A stretch of DNA of 64,000 nt from Streptomyces sp. ITFR-16 (GCF_031844705.1 NZ_CP134609.1:2790001-2854000); one strand, 5' to 3'. Positions 29,089-38,094 are shown, counted from the stretch's first letter. The notes: a model not told the origin generated them from the sequence alone. Program-made: numbers and translations.

Positions 29089-31011
29089 ATGACTGAGCTC
29101 GAACGGCAGCAGTGGGACGTCGTCGTGGTCGGTGCCGGGGGCGCCGGGCTGCGCGCCGCCATCGAGGCGCGGGAGCGCGGTGCCCGTACCGCCGTCATCT
29201 GCAAATCGCTCTTCGGCAAGGCGCACACGGTCATGGCGGAGGGCGGGATCGCCGCCTCCATGGGCAATGTGAACTCCGGCGACAACTGGCAGGTGCACTT
29301 CCGCGACACCATGCGCGGCGGGAAGTTCCTCAACCAGTGGCGGATGGCGGAGCTGCACGCCAAGGAGGCGCCCGACCGGGTCTGGGAGCTGGAGACCTGG
29401 GGCGCCCTCTTCGACCGCACCCCCGAGGGCAAGATCTCCCAGCGCAACTTCGGCGGCCACGAGTACCCCCGCCTGGCCCATGTCGGGGACCGTACCGGCC
29501 TCGAACTGATCCGCACCCTCCAGCAGAAGATCGTCTCGCTCCAGCAGGAGGACGAGCGCGAGTTCGGTGACTACGAGGCACGGCTGAAGGTCTTCCAGGA
29601 GTGCACGGTGACCCGAGTCCTGAAAGAACAACGCCCGAAGGACGGGGACCGCGTCTCGGGCACCTTCTGCTACGAGCGCGAGTCGGGCCGCTTCTTCGTG
29701 CTGGAGGCGCCCGCGGTCGTCCTCGCCACCGGCGGCATCGGCAAGTCCTTCAAGGTGACGTCGAACTCCTGGGAGTACACCGGCGACGGCCATGCGCTGG
29801 CGCTGCTGGCGGGGGCGCCCCTGCTGAACATGGAGTTCGTGCAGTTCCACCCGACCGGGATGGTCTGGCCGCCCTCGGTCAAGGGCATCCTCGTCACCGA
29901 GTCGGTGCGCGGCGACGGCGGGGTGCTGCGCAACTCCGAGGGCAAGCGGTTCATGTTCGACTACGTCCCCGACGTGTTCAAGGAGAAGTACGCGCAGTCG
30001 GAGGAGGAGGGCGACCGCTGGTACGAGGACCCGGACCACAACCGCCGGCCGCCCGAGCTGCTGCCGCGCGACGAGGTCGCCCGGGCCATCAACTCCGAGG
30101 TGAAGGCGGGCCGGGGCTCCCCGCACGGCGGGGTGTTCCTGGATGTGTCGACCCGGATGCCGGCCGAGCGCATCCGGCGGCGGCTGCCCTCGATGTACCA
30201 CCAGTTCAAGGAGCTGGCGGACGTCGACATCACGGCCGAGGCGATGGAGGTCGGCCCCACCTGCCACTACGTGATGGGCGGCATCGCCGTCGACTCGGAC
30301 AGCGCGGCCGCCCTCGATGTGCCGGGGCTGTTCGCGGCGGGCGAGGTGGCGGGCGGCATGCACGGCTCCAACCGGCTCGGCGGGAACTCCCTCTCCGACC
30401 TGCTGGTCTTCGGCCGCCGGGCCGGGCTGCACGCCGCCGCGTACGCCGCGGCGGCCGCCACCCCGCCCGTGGCGGACGAGGCGCAGATCGACGCGGCCGC
30501 GGCGGAGGCGCTGCGTCCGTTCAGCGCGGAGGCCCCCGCAGGTGACGTACCGCCGGAGAATCCGTACACCCTGCACCAGGAACTCCAGCAGACGATGAAC
30601 GACCTGGTCGGCATCATCCGGCGCGCCCCCGAGATGGAACGGGCCCTGGAGAAGCTGGCCGGGCTGCGCGAGCGGGCCGGGCGCGCCGGGGTGGAGGGGC
30701 ACCGGCAGTTCAACCCGGGCTGGCATCTCGCCCTGGACCTGCGGAACATGCTGCTGGTCAGCGAGTGCATCGCGCGGGCGGCGCTGGAGCGCACCGAGAG
30801 CCGCGGCGGCCACACGCGCGAGGACTGTCCGGCGATGGAGCGCTCCTGGCGGCCGGTGAACCTGCTGTGCCGGCCGGTGGAGGATCCGGACGCCGCGGGC
30901 CTGATCGCGCTCGTCCGCACGGTGACCGAACCCATCCGTCCCGACCTGCTCTCCCTGTTCGAGAAGGAGGAGCTGGCCAAGTACCTCGCCGAAGAGGAGC
31001 TCTACGAGTGA
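29089..31011 (+). CDS. sdhA: succinate dehydrogenase/fumarate reductase flavoprotein subunit
   Basis: A 640-aa FAD subunit that oxidises succinate to fumarate or the reverse. The dinucleotide-binding motif GAGGAG is at residues 15-20. His46 in FGKAHTVMAEGG is the expected covalent FAD site. QFHPTG and the GSNRLGGNSLSDLLVFGR segment near the C-terminal part of the FAD domain are present. The start at ATG 29089 directly follows the anchor gene, and the stop overlaps the next start (GTGA). This arrangement is like mycobacterial Sdh1. Direction of catalysis in the cell cannot be told from sequence. Confidence 0.95.
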   Translation: MTELERQQWDVVVVGAGGAGLRAAIEARERGARTAVICKSLFGKAHTVMAEGGIAASMGNVNSGDNWQVHFRDTMRGGKFLNQWRMAELHAKEAPDRVWELETWGALFDRTPEGKISQRNFGGHEYPRLAHVGDRTGLELIRTLQQKIVSLQQEDEREFGDYEARLKVFQECTVTRVLKEQRPKDGDRVSGTFCYERESGRFFVLEAPAVVLATGGIGKSFKVTSNSWEYTGDGHALALLAGAPLLNMEFVQFHPTGMVWPPSVKGILVTESVRGDGGVLRNSEGKRFMFDYVPDVFKEKYAQSEEEGDRWYEDPDHNRRPPELLPRDEVARAINSEVKAGRGSPHGGVFLDVSTRMPAERIRRRLPSMYHQFKELADVDITAEAMEVGPTCHYVMGGIAVDSDSAAALDVPGLFAAGEVAGGMHGSNRLGGNSLSDLLVFGRRAGLHAAAYAAAAATPPVADEAQIDAAAAEALRPFSAEAPAGDVPPENPYTLHQELQQTMNDLVGIIRRAPEMERALEKLAGLRERAGRAGVEGHRQFNPGWHLALDLRNMLLVSECIARAALERTESRGGHTREDCPAMERSWRPVNLLCRPVEDPDAAGLIALVRTVTEPIRPDLLSLFEKEELAKYLAEEELYE

Positions 31012-31793
31012 GCAGCTACGACGCACGGTTCAGGGTGTGGCGCGGGGACGCCTCGGGCGGCGGACTCCAGGACTTCTCGGTCGAGGTCAACGACGGCGAG
31101 GTGGTCCTCGACATCATCCACCGCATCCAGGCCACCCGGGCGGGCGATCTGGCGGTGCGGTGGAACTGCAAGGCGGGCAAGTGCGGTTCGTGCAGCGCGG
31201 AGATCAACGGCAGGCCCCGGCTGATGTGCATGACCCGGATGTCGGTGTTCGGCCGTGAGGAGACGGTCACGGTCACCCCGCTGCGGGCCTTCCCCGTGGT
31301 GCGCGATCTGGTGACGGATGTGTCGTTCAACTACGCCAAGGCACGGGAGGTGCCCGCCTTCGTACCCCCGGAGGGGGTGAAGGCGGGCGACTACCGCATG
31401 CAGCAGGTCGATGTGGACCGCTCTCAGGAGTTCCGCAAGTGCATCGAGTGCTTCCTGTGCCAGGACACCTGCCATGTGGTGCGCGACCACGAGGAGAACA
31501 AGGCGTCCTTCGCCGGACCGCGCTTCCTGATGCGGGTGGCCGAGCTGGACATGCACCCGCTGGACGCCGCCGCCGAGTCCGGGCTCGACCGCAAGGCGAC
31601 GGCCCAGGAGGAGCACGGACTCGGCTACTGCAACATCACCAAGTGCTGTACGGAGGTCTGCCCCGAGCACATCAGGATCACGGACAACGCGCTGATCCCG
31701 CTGAAGGAACGGGCGGTGGACCGCACGTACGACCCGCTGGTCTGGCTGGGGAACAAGATCCGCCGGCGCGATCCCTCCCGCGATCCCTCCTGA
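31008..31793 (+). CDS. sdhB: succinate dehydrogenase/fumarate reductase iron-sulfur subunit
   Basis: A 261-aa Fe-S subunit passing electrons from FAD to quinone. Cys54, 59, 62 and 74 (CKAGKCGSC ... C) hold the 2Fe-2S cluster. Cys145, 148, 151 and 155 (CIECFLCQDTC) and Cys208, 213, 214 and 218 provide ligands for the two further clusters. It starts at GTG 31008, overlapping the sdhA stop by 4 bases, so translation is coupled. The frame continues upstream inside sdhA but has no independent start. It is convergent with the isochorismatase-fold gene 9 bases downstream. Confidence 0.95.
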   Translation: MSSYDARFRVWRGDASGGGLQDFSVEVNDGEVVLDIIHRIQATRAGDLAVRWNCKAGKCGSCSAEINGRPRLMCMTRMSVFGREETVTVTPLRAFPVVRDLVTDVSFNYAKAREVPAFVPPEGVKAGDYRMQQVDVDRSQEFRKCIECFLCQDTCHVVRDHEENKASFAGPRFLMRVAELDMHPLDAAAESGLDRKATAQEEHGLGYCNITKCCTEVCPEHIRITDNALIPLKERAVDRTYDPLVWLGNKIRRRDPSRDPS

Positions 31794-31802
31794 GGGGAGG
31801 CG

Positions 31803-32357
31803 TCAGCCGAGCAGCTTGACGATCTCCTCGGTGGTGCCGGTCTCGCCCAGGCGCGGGAAGATGCGCTCGATGCTGTTCGCGTGGGTCTCGGCGCTCATGT
31901 CGGTCATCGCGTCCGTGGCGAGCGTGACGTGGTAGCCGTGCTCGTACGCCGAGCGGGCGGTGGACTCGACGCCGATGCTCGTCGCGATCCCGGTCACCAC
32001 GACCTGGGTGATGCCGCGGCGGCGCAGCTGGAGGTCGAGGTCGGTGCCGTAGAAGGCGCCCCACTGCTGCTTGGTGACGACGATGTCGCCGTCCTTCGGG
32101 CCGAGCTCAGGGACGATCTCGGCCCAGTCGGCGGCCGGCTTGCCGGAGCGGGCGGGGCCCTCGGTGCGGCCGGGGGCACCGCCGGTGACCCGGACCAGGA
32201 CGACGGGCAGGCCCTTGGCGCGGAAGGCGTCGGCCAGCGTCGCGGAGTGCGCGATGACGTCGGCGCTGGGGTGCGGCGCGGTGGGCAGCCCGGCGATGCC
32301 CTTCTGGAGGTCGACGACGACCAGCGCGGTCTTCGGGTCGAGGGTGGTGACGCTCAT
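31803..32357 (-). CDS. isochorismatase-fold hydrolase lacking the usual catalytic Cys
   Basis: A 184-aa protein of the isochorismatase/nicotinamidase superfamily, with the Asp of ALVVVDLQKG and a Lys in the central region (about residue 105). The usual nucleophile position, Cys in TxxCVExTA, is Gly here (ATSIGVESTARSA). That is the situation in true isochorismatases such as PhzD and EntB, which use vinyl-ether hydrolysis without a Cys, so it should not be called a cysteine hydrolase. The start at ATG 32357 is set by AAGGAG 7-8 bases upstream. It lies downstream of the MarR-MFS genes, but the 38-base gap leaves co-transcription open. Confidence 0.85.
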   Translation of the reverse strand: MSVTTLDPKTALVVVDLQKGIAGLPTAPHPSADVIAHSATLADAFRAKGLPVVLVRVTGGAPGRTEGPARSGKPAADWAEIVPELGPKDGDIVVTKQQWGAFYGTDLDLQLRRRGITQVVVTGIATSIGVESTARSAYEHGYHVTLATDAMTDMSAETHANSIERIFPRLGETGTTEEIVKLLG

Positions 32358-32395
32358 GGTGGTGCTCCTTGCGGGGTGGGGGTGGACGGTTCGGT

Positions 32396-33817
32396 TCAGG
32401 TACGGCCGCGCAGGGCGCGGTCGGTGACGGTGAGGACGATGAGCAGCACGCCGAGGACGGCGGCGACGGCGGCCATCAGATGCAGGCCCGCGTCGTCGGC
32501 CGACCGGCCGTAGGCGAGGGCGATCAGGCTGGATGCCGTGATGGCGCCCATGTACTGGGCGGTGCGCTGGAGCCCGGCGGCGGAGCCGATGGACTCGGCG
32601 GGCGCGTAGGCCTGGACGGCCGCCTGGTTGCTGGTGCCGATCAGCCCCTGCGGGATGCCGAAGCAGGCCCCGGCCAGCAGCAGGACGGCGAGCGGGGTGT
32701 CGCCGGAGAGCAGGAACAGCAGCCCGGCCCCGGCGGTGAGCAGCACACAGGCCAGCGTGAGCGGGCCCCGGATGCCCTTCGTACGGGCGCCGAGCAGCGA
32801 GCAGACCAGGGCGGCGACGGACATCGGCAGCATCAGCAGCCCGGTGTGCCCCGAGGAGTAGCCCCGGGCCTCCTCCAGCCACTGCGTGTACCCGTACATC
32901 ACGCAGTAGATGAGGAGGTAGCTGACGCCGTGCCGCAGATACGTACGCGAGAGCGCGGGGTTCCCGGCGAGCATCCGCAGGTCGATGAACGGCTCGGGGC
33001 GGCGCAGCTGCCAGCGCACCAGGGCAGCGGTCAGCACGGCGAAGGGCGCGAGCAGCCACCACATCGGGTGCGCGAGGTCGAGCAGGAAGAAGACCAGCAC
33101 GGTCAGGGCGGTGGTGAACAGGCCGATGCCCAGCGGGTCCAGGCCCAGCCGGGGCGCGGCCCCGTCGGCGGCCCGCGCGCGGGGCGGGTCGGCCGGGATC
33201 CAGCGCAGCGCGGCAGCCAACGCGACGAGCGCGACGGGCACGTTGACCGCGAAGATCCCGCGCCAGCCGACGGCCATGACCAGCAGCCCGCCGAGCGTGG
33301 GCCCGACGGCGGCGCTGCCGAGCGCGGCGAAGGAGAGCCGGGCCAGCACGGGCCTCGGGGTGGCCCGGCCGACCCGGGCGGACTCGTCCCGCAGCACCGC
33401 CATGGCGGCGGGGTAGGCGGCCGACGTACCGATGCCGAGCAGCAGCCGCGACACGATCAGCCAGCCGAAGCCGGGCGCCAGGGCCCCGACCAGGCCGGAG
33501 GCGATGACGACGAGCAGACCGGCGAGGAAGACCCGGCGGGGGCCGAGGACGTCGGCGAGTTTGCCCAGGACGGGCTGGGCGACCGCGCTGGCGAGGTAGA
33601 GGACCGAGATCAGCCAGGCGGTGTCGGCGGCGCCGATGCCGAAGTGGTGCCCGATCGCCACCAGCGCGGTGGAGATCATGGTCGTGTTGAGCGGGTTGAG
33701 CAGGGAGCCGAGCAGCAGCGGGGCGGTGAGCCGGGTGCTGAATCCGGGTCCGCCGGCCGCCTTCCGGGGCGGTGCCTCCTGGGCGGCCGCCGCGGGCAGC
33801 GCGTCGCGCGCGGTCAC
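32396..33817 (-). CDS. MFS drug/proton antiporter
   Basis: A major facilitator of 473 aa, EmrB/QacA-like, with the motif GKLADVLGPRR between early helices (motif A) and 12-14 hydrophobic segments. Such proteins export small hydrophobic toxins using the proton gradient. The start is GTG 33817, overlapping the stop of the upstream marR gene by 4 bases (GTGA), so the two are translationally coupled; the longer frame to 34291 is a shadow of marR. Control by the MarR protein and the dyad at 34284-34321 is very likely. Confidence 0.9.
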   Translation of the reverse strand: MTARDALPAAAAQEAPPRKAAGGPGFSTRLTAPLLLGSLLNPLNTTMISTALVAIGHHFGIGAADTAWLISVLYLASAVAQPVLGKLADVLGPRRVFLAGLLVVIASGLVGALAPGFGWLIVSRLLLGIGTSAAYPAAMAVLRDESARVGRATPRPVLARLSFAALGSAAVGPTLGGLLVMAVGWRGIFAVNVPVALVALAAALRWIPADPPRARAADGAAPRLGLDPLGIGLFTTALTVLVFFLLDLAHPMWWLLAPFAVLTAALVRWQLRRPEPFIDLRMLAGNPALSRTYLRHGVSYLLIYCVMYGYTQWLEEARGYSSGHTGLLMLPMSVAALVCSLLGARTKGIRGPLTLACVLLTAGAGLLFLLSGDTPLAVLLLAGACFGIPQGLIGTSNQAAVQAYAPAESIGSAAGLQRTAQYMGAITASSLIALAYGRSADDAGLHLMAAVAAVLGVLLIVLTVTDRALRGRT

Positions 33818-34269
33818 GAACCGACCAGGCGCTCGATCAGGGCGGTCGCCTCGGCGACCGTGCGGCGCTCGGCCCCGTCGAGTTCGGCGGCTATGGCCTC
33901 GGCCAGCCAGTTCCGCTTGGCGGCCCGGACCTCGGCGAGCATCGTGCGGCCCGCCTCCGTGATCGACATGACCGACTTGCGGCCGTCGGCGGGGTCCGGC
34001 GACCGCTCGACGAGCCCCTGACCCTCCAGCGCGCCCAGGGTCAGCCGCATGGACTGGGGGCGTACGAACTCGGCGCGGGCCAGATCCGCCGTGGTGGTGG
34101 GCCCCCCGTCGTCGAGCCGGGCCAGCACGGAGCGCTGGGTCGGGGTCAGCAGCGACTCCGAGGACGAGGACCGCAGCCGCCGCAGCAGCCGGCCGACCGC
34201 GGCGGCGAGATGGTTCGCCACCTCCTCGGCGGTCGGGTCGACGGGGGCGGCTCCGGACGGGTGCGTCAT
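33814..34269 (-). CDS. MarR-family transcriptional regulator
   Basis: A 151-aa winged-helix regulator. Helices with LTPTQRSVLARL are followed by the recognition region TTADLARAEFVRPQSMRLTLGAL, then the wing (DPADGRKSVMSITEAGRTML). It probably represses its own gene and the coupled MFS exporter until a ligand binds. The start at ATG 34269 is chosen because family members start about 40 residues before the winged helix; upstream ATG 34305 lies inside the operator dyad. GGTGG precedes the start. Confidence 0.9.
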   Translation of the reverse strand: MTHPSGAAPVDPTAEEVANHLAAAVGRLLRRLRSSSSESLLTPTQRSVLARLDDGGPTTTADLARAEFVRPQSMRLTLGALEGQGLVERSPDPADGRKSVMSITEAGRTMLAEVRAAKRNWLAEAIAAELDGAERRTVAEATALIERLVGS

Positions 34270-34283
34270 GGGACCACCGTAAA

Positions 34284-34321
34284 AGATGCACAGGCCATCT
34301 TGCAAGGCTGCCTGTCTATCT
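34284..34321. promoter_or_regulatory. 38-bp dyad, probable MarR operator
   Basis: Arms AGATGCACAGGC (34284-34295) and GCCTGTCTATCT (34310-34321) are inverted and match at 10 of 12 positions. They are centred exactly on the perfect octamer CTTGCAAG (34299-34306). The dyad starts 15 bases upstream of the marR start. This suits binding of one or two MarR dimers for autoregulation. Confidence 0.7.
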
Positions 34322-34370
34322 TCGGGTCGATTCCGGATGGCCTTGCTCGCACACGGCCCGCGATCTAGGG

Positions 34371-34384
34371 TGAATGCGCTTTCA
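34371..34384. promoter_or_regulatory. LacI-family operator upstream of the LacI gene
   Basis: TGAATGCGCTTTCA, 12 of 14 positions palindromic, fits the general LacI-family pattern TGnnAnCGnTnnCA with a central CG. A close relative, TGTATGCGCTTACA, lies before the sugar-binding gene (36785-36798), so the LacI protein probably controls both. Confidence 0.65.
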
Positions 34385-34446
34385 ATACGTGTACGTCGAC
34401 GTTCGTCGATACGCGCCGGTACGAGGAAGAAGCGGACGGTCGTCGA

Positions 34447-35502
34447 GTGAGCGCCCCAACGGTGTACGACGTCGCCGAGCGGTCGGGCGTCTCCATTGCC
34501 ACGGTGTCGCGGGTCTACCGCAACCCCGACTCGGTACGCGCCCAGACCCGCGAGCGGGTCCTGGAGGCGGCCCGGGAGCTCGGCTACGTACCGAGCGGCA
34601 ACGCCCGGGGACTAGCCAGCCGCACCACCGGGGTCCTCGGCCTCTGCTTCCCCGACTACGCCGACCCGGACGCGGAGGCCGACGCCGAGGCGGACAGCGA
34701 CGCCGACGACGCGGTGATGCTCTACTCCGACCAGATCATCCGGGGCATGGAGCGGGCCGCCCGCCGGCACGGCTACGCCCTGCTGATCGCGGCGTCCCTG
34801 GAGGGCGGCCCGGAGAGCCTGGTCGCGAAGGTCGCGGGGCGGGTCGACGGCTTCGCCGTCCTGGCGCAGACCGTGCCGACCGAGGACCTCGAGGTGATAT
34901 CGCGCCGGCTGCCGGTGGTGATGCTCGCCGGGCCGCGCGAGATCGACCACCTCGACCACATCGTCGTCGCCAACGCCGACGGCGAGCGCGAACTGACCCG
35001 CCACCTCATCGAGGACCACGGGCTGCGCCGGCTCGCCTTCATCGGGGGCGACGCCGGCTCACCGGACGCCGAGGCGCGCTTCCGGGGCTTCCGGGAGGCG
35101 TACCGGGAGGCCGGCCTCCCGGTGCCGGACGCACCGGCCCTGCGGACGGCGATGATGACCCAGGCCGAGGGTGCGACGGCCGCCGAAACCCTGCTGGACC
35201 GGGACGGGGAACGGCCCGACGCGATGGTGTTCGCCAACGACCAGATGGCGGTGGGCGCGCTGCGCGCCCTGGCCCGGCGCGGGGTGCGGGTGCCGGAGGA
35301 CATGGCGGTGACCGGCTTCGACGGGATCCCGCTCAGCCGGATCGTGCAGCCGCCGCTGACGACGGTGCGCCAGCCGATCCGCCGCCTGGGCGAGCAGGCG
35401 GTGGAGCTCCTGGTCCAGCGCCTGAACAACGCCACCCGCGAACCGGTCTCCCTCACCCTCCCGGTCTCCCTCACCCGCCGCCGAAGCTGCGGCTGCGGCT
35501 GA
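34447..35502 (+). CDS. LacI-family transcriptional regulator
   Basis: A 351-aa regulator. The N-terminal LacI helix-turn-helix (TVYDVAERSGVSIATVSRVY, residues about 5-24) and hinge helix (NARGLASRTT) are followed by a periplasmic-binding-protein-like sensor domain. An Asp/Glu/Ala run (about residues 77-90, DPDAEADAEADSD) is an unusual insertion in the first sensor strand. The gene starts with GTG 34447. It faces the carbohydrate locus, about 1.3 kb upstream of the sugar ABC genes, with the AXE1 esterase gene between on the opposite strand. It is probably the sugar-responsive repressor of this locus. Confidence 0.9.
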   Translation: MSAPTVYDVAERSGVSIATVSRVYRNPDSVRAQTRERVLEAARELGYVPSGNARGLASRTTGVLGLCFPDYADPDAEADAEADSDADDAVMLYSDQIIRGMERAARRHGYALLIAASLEGGPESLVAKVAGRVDGFAVLAQTVPTEDLEVISRRLPVVMLAGPREIDHLDHIVVANADGERELTRHLIEDHGLRRLAFIGGDAGSPDAEARFRGFREAYREAGLPVPDAPALRTAMMTQAEGATAAETLLDRDGERPDAMVFANDQMAVGALRALARRGVRVPEDMAVTGFDGIPLSRIVQPPLTTVRQPIRRLGEQAVELLVQRLNNATREPVSLTLPVSLTRRRSCGCG

Positions 35503-35597
35503 CCGGCGCCCGGCGGGGGCCGACACCCACTCCGGCCACCGCCCACCCCGTCCGGCGCTTGAGGACGGAACCCCGCGGCCCGACCGCCTGCACGCCA

Positions 35598-36581
35598 CTA
35601 CCGCCCCAGCCACTCCCCGAAGAACCTCCGCCGCGCCGCCCCCAGCGCGGCCACGTCCTGCCCCAGCCCCGCGTGCTCGAAGTGCCCCGCCTCCAGCACC
35701 AGCAGTTCCCGCTCCCCCGCCAGCGCGTTGTACACCGCGAACTGGCCGGGCGGCGGCACGGACGGGTCGAACAGTGCCGCCGCCACCAGCGTCGGCCGCT
35801 CCAGGAACCCCGCCGCCGTCGCCGCGTCGAAGTACCGCAGCACGTCCACGGCCTCGGGATGCCCCCGGTGGTACCGCCGCACCGACTCCCCGCTGCCCGC
35901 GCACGGCAGCGTGAGCCGCAGCGGGTGGTTCCCGAACGTGGGCACCGTCAGCTGCGCCGCCCCGAACCGCTCGTCCCACGGCAGGGCCAGCGCCCCCAGC
36001 CCCCCGCCGAAGCTCTCCCCGAGGTAGCCGAGCCGGCCCGCGCCCGCCAGGCCCGGGAACAGCTCCTGGAGCGCCGACGCCGCACACCACAGGTCCGCCG
36101 CGCAGTCGCCGATCACATACGTCTCGCGCGACGCGATCCCGTGCAGCACATGGCGGTCCGCCTCGTCCGGGATGCCCGCCACGAGCCCCCGCGCCCCCAT
36201 CCCCCGTACGCACGGCAGGATCGCGGCCGCCGACGGCAGCGGCAGCGGCAGGTCGGGCCCCGGCTCCTGCCGGCCCCCGTACCCGTGCCCGACGACGAAG
36301 CCGTGCCCTACCGGCTCCCCCGCCGCCGGCAGCACGAGCCAGCCGCCCAGGCGCACCCCGCCCACCGAGGTGTACGTCACACCGTGGATCCGTACACCGT
36401 CGCGCTCGTCCTCCAGGGGCCCGATCTCCGGCTCCGCGGCCACCGCGCGCGCCGCCTCGTACCGGCCGCGCCAGAACGCCGCGAACCCGTCCGGAGCGGG
36501 CGGCGCATCCACGGCCCTCAGGTCGTCGAGGGTGCGCCCATAGGCCGGATCGAAGGGGAAATCGTGCGCGAACGAAGCCAT
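35598..36581 (-). CDS. AXE1-family acetyl esterase (acetylxylan esterase/cephalosporin-C deacetylase type)
   Basis: A 327-aa alpha/beta hydrolase of the AXE1 family, which deacetylates sugars and related substrates. The N-terminal FDPAYGRTLDDL and FWRGRYEAAR segments are typical. The nucleophile elbow is GESFGGG, the acid is probably in LFDPSVPPP and the His in EAGHFEHAG near the C-terminus. No signal peptide is seen, so it is probably cytoplasmic and acts on imported oligosaccharides. The start at ATG 36581 follows family length, with no good ribosome site seen. Its promoter faces that of the sugar ABC operon, so both may share regulation. Confidence 0.87.
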   Translation of the reverse strand: MASFAHDFPFDPAYGRTLDDLRAVDAPPAPDGFAAFWRGRYEAARAVAAEPEIGPLEDERDGVRIHGVTYTSVGGVRLGGWLVLPAAGEPVGHGFVVGHGYGGRQEPGPDLPLPLPSAAAILPCVRGMGARGLVAGIPDEADRHVLHGIASRETYVIGDCAADLWCAASALQELFPGLAGAGRLGYLGESFGGGLGALALPWDERFGAAQLTVPTFGNHPLRLTLPCAGSGESVRRYHRGHPEAVDVLRYFDAATAAGFLERPTLVAAALFDPSVPPPGQFAVYNALAGERELLVLEAGHFEHAGLGQDVAALGAARRRFFGEWLGR

Positions 36582-36782
36582 GGCCACGACAGTAACGCCG
36601 CCCGTTTCCCGGCCGGGATCGCCGGCCCGCCCCCGCGCACCAACCATGCGGAATCGGTCACACAGGCACCTTTTCCGCAAACGGCGCCCTTACCGTTCCA
36701 AGTTGAACATTCAGATGTCCAGCACGTTGCACGAGTGTGACCCAGCACCCTCTTGCGGATTCCCGAATGTCTGCCGCACAGT

Positions 36783-36813
36783 GATGTATGCGCTTACAGG
36801 CAGCGCATACATC
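36783..36813. promoter_or_regulatory. LacI-type operator dyad of the sugar ABC operon
   Basis: GATGTATGCGCT (36783-36794) is perfectly repeated in inverted form at 36802-36813 with a 7-base spacer. Within it, TGTATGCGCTTACA (36785-36798) is itself a LacI-style palindrome. The structure lies 26 bases upstream of the binding-protein start, where repressor binding would block transcription or early elongation. Confidence 0.75.
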
Positions 36814-36838
36814 CGGATTGCTCAAGGAGGAGCCCTCC

Positions 36839-38089
36839 ATGTCCCGCATCGCCAGAACCGCCTCCACGGGCATCGGTATCGCAGTCGTGCTCTCGCTCGG
36901 TCTCACCGCGTGCGGCAGCTCCGGAGGCGCGAGCGTCGCCGCGGACAAGAAGCAGACGCTCACCGTGTGGGCCATGGGGGCCGAGGGCGAGAAGCTCGCG
37001 GATGTGGCCAAGGTCTACGAGAAGGCCCACCCGAACATCACCGTAAAGGTGACCCCGGTCGGCTGGGACGTCGCCCACCAGAAGCTGGTCTCCGCGGCCG
37101 CCGCCGGCACCATGCCGGACGTGGCGCAGATGGGCGGCAGCTACATGGGCGAGTTCTCCGAACTCGGCGTGCTGGAGCCGGTCGACACCAAGACCTTCCA
37201 CGAGAAGGACTTCTTCCCGGCCGGCTGGAAGCAGGGCGAGGTGGACGGCCAGGCCTACGGCGTGCCGTGGTACGTCGACACCCGCGTCCTCTACTACCGC
37301 ACCGACCTGGCGAAGAAGGCGGGCATCACCAAGGCTCCGGCCGACTGGAAGGAACTGCGGGACCTCGCCACCGCGTACCAGAAGAAGGCCGGTACCAAGT
37401 GGGGGCTGTCCATCCAGCCCAGCGGCCTGGACACGGTGCAGAGCTTCTACTCCTTCCTCTACTCGGCCGGCGGCGAGATCGTCGACGACAAGGGCGAGAC
37501 CGTCATCGACAGCCCCGCGGCCGTCAAGGCCCTCAAGGAGTACGCCTCGTACTTCGACAAGGGCCTCTCCGACAAGTCCCTGCCGCCCGGCTACGACGTG
37601 GTGAAGGACTTCGGCAACGGCCGCGTCCCGATGTTCTTCGGCGGCCCCTGGCACGTCACCCTGCTCGACGAGGGCCAGCCGCAGCTCAAGGGCAAGTGGG
37701 CGGTGGCCGGCGTACCCGCCGGCAAGTCCTCGGTGTCGATGGCCGGCGGCTCCTCGCTGGTCATCTCCAAGGACAGCGAGCACAAGGCCGCCGCCACACA
37801 GTTCATCAAGTACCTGACGGATACCAAGGGCCAGGCCGACTGGTACAAGCGCACCAAGGACCTGCCGGCCAACACCGCCGCCTGGACCTCCGGTGACCTC
37901 GCCGACGACGCCGGTCTGCAGGTCTTCAAGAAGCAGATGGACACCGCCAAGTCCTCCCCGTCGCTGCCCAACTGGACCGAGGTCACCGACAAGGTCGACC
38001 AGGCCGTCGCGAAGGTGACCCAGGGCAAGGCGTCCGCCGAGGACGCGCTGAAGACCGCGCAGTCCCAGATCGAAGGCCTCGTGAAGTAG
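36839..38089 (+). CDS. sugar ABC transporter substrate-binding lipoprotein
   Basis: A 416-aa family 1 solute-binding protein (MalE/UgpB-like) with the lipoprotein signal LGLTAC and a Ser/Gly linker. The binding domain starts at LTVWAMGAEGEKL and contains KVTPVGWDVAHQKL and the PWYVDTRVLYYRTD segment typical of sugar-binding members. The start at ATG 36839 has AAGGAGGAG upstream, a strong site. It is the first gene of an operon with two permeases, a GH1 enzyme and probably a glycoamylase-like protein. No ATPase gene is present; such Streptomyces importers generally share the MsiK ATPase encoded elsewhere. Confidence 0.93.
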   Translation: MSRIARTASTGIGIAVVLSLGLTACGSSGGASVAADKKQTLTVWAMGAEGEKLADVAKVYEKAHPNITVKVTPVGWDVAHQKLVSAAAAGTMPDVAQMGGSYMGEFSELGVLEPVDTKTFHEKDFFPAGWKQGEVDGQAYGVPWYVDTRVLYYRTDLAKKAGITKAPADWKELRDLATAYQKKAGTKWGLSIQPSGLDTVQSFYSFLYSAGGEIVDDKGETVIDSPAAVKALKEYASYFDKGLSDKSLPPGYDVVKDFGNGRVPMFFGGPWHVTLLDEGQPQLKGKWAVAGVPAGKSSVSMAGGSSLVISKDSEHKAAATQFIKYLTDTKGQADWYKRTKDLPANTAAWTSGDLADDAGLQVFKKQMDTAKSSPSLPNWTEVTDKVDQAVAKVTQGKASAEDALKTAQSQIEGLVK

Positions 38090-38094
38090 GAGCC

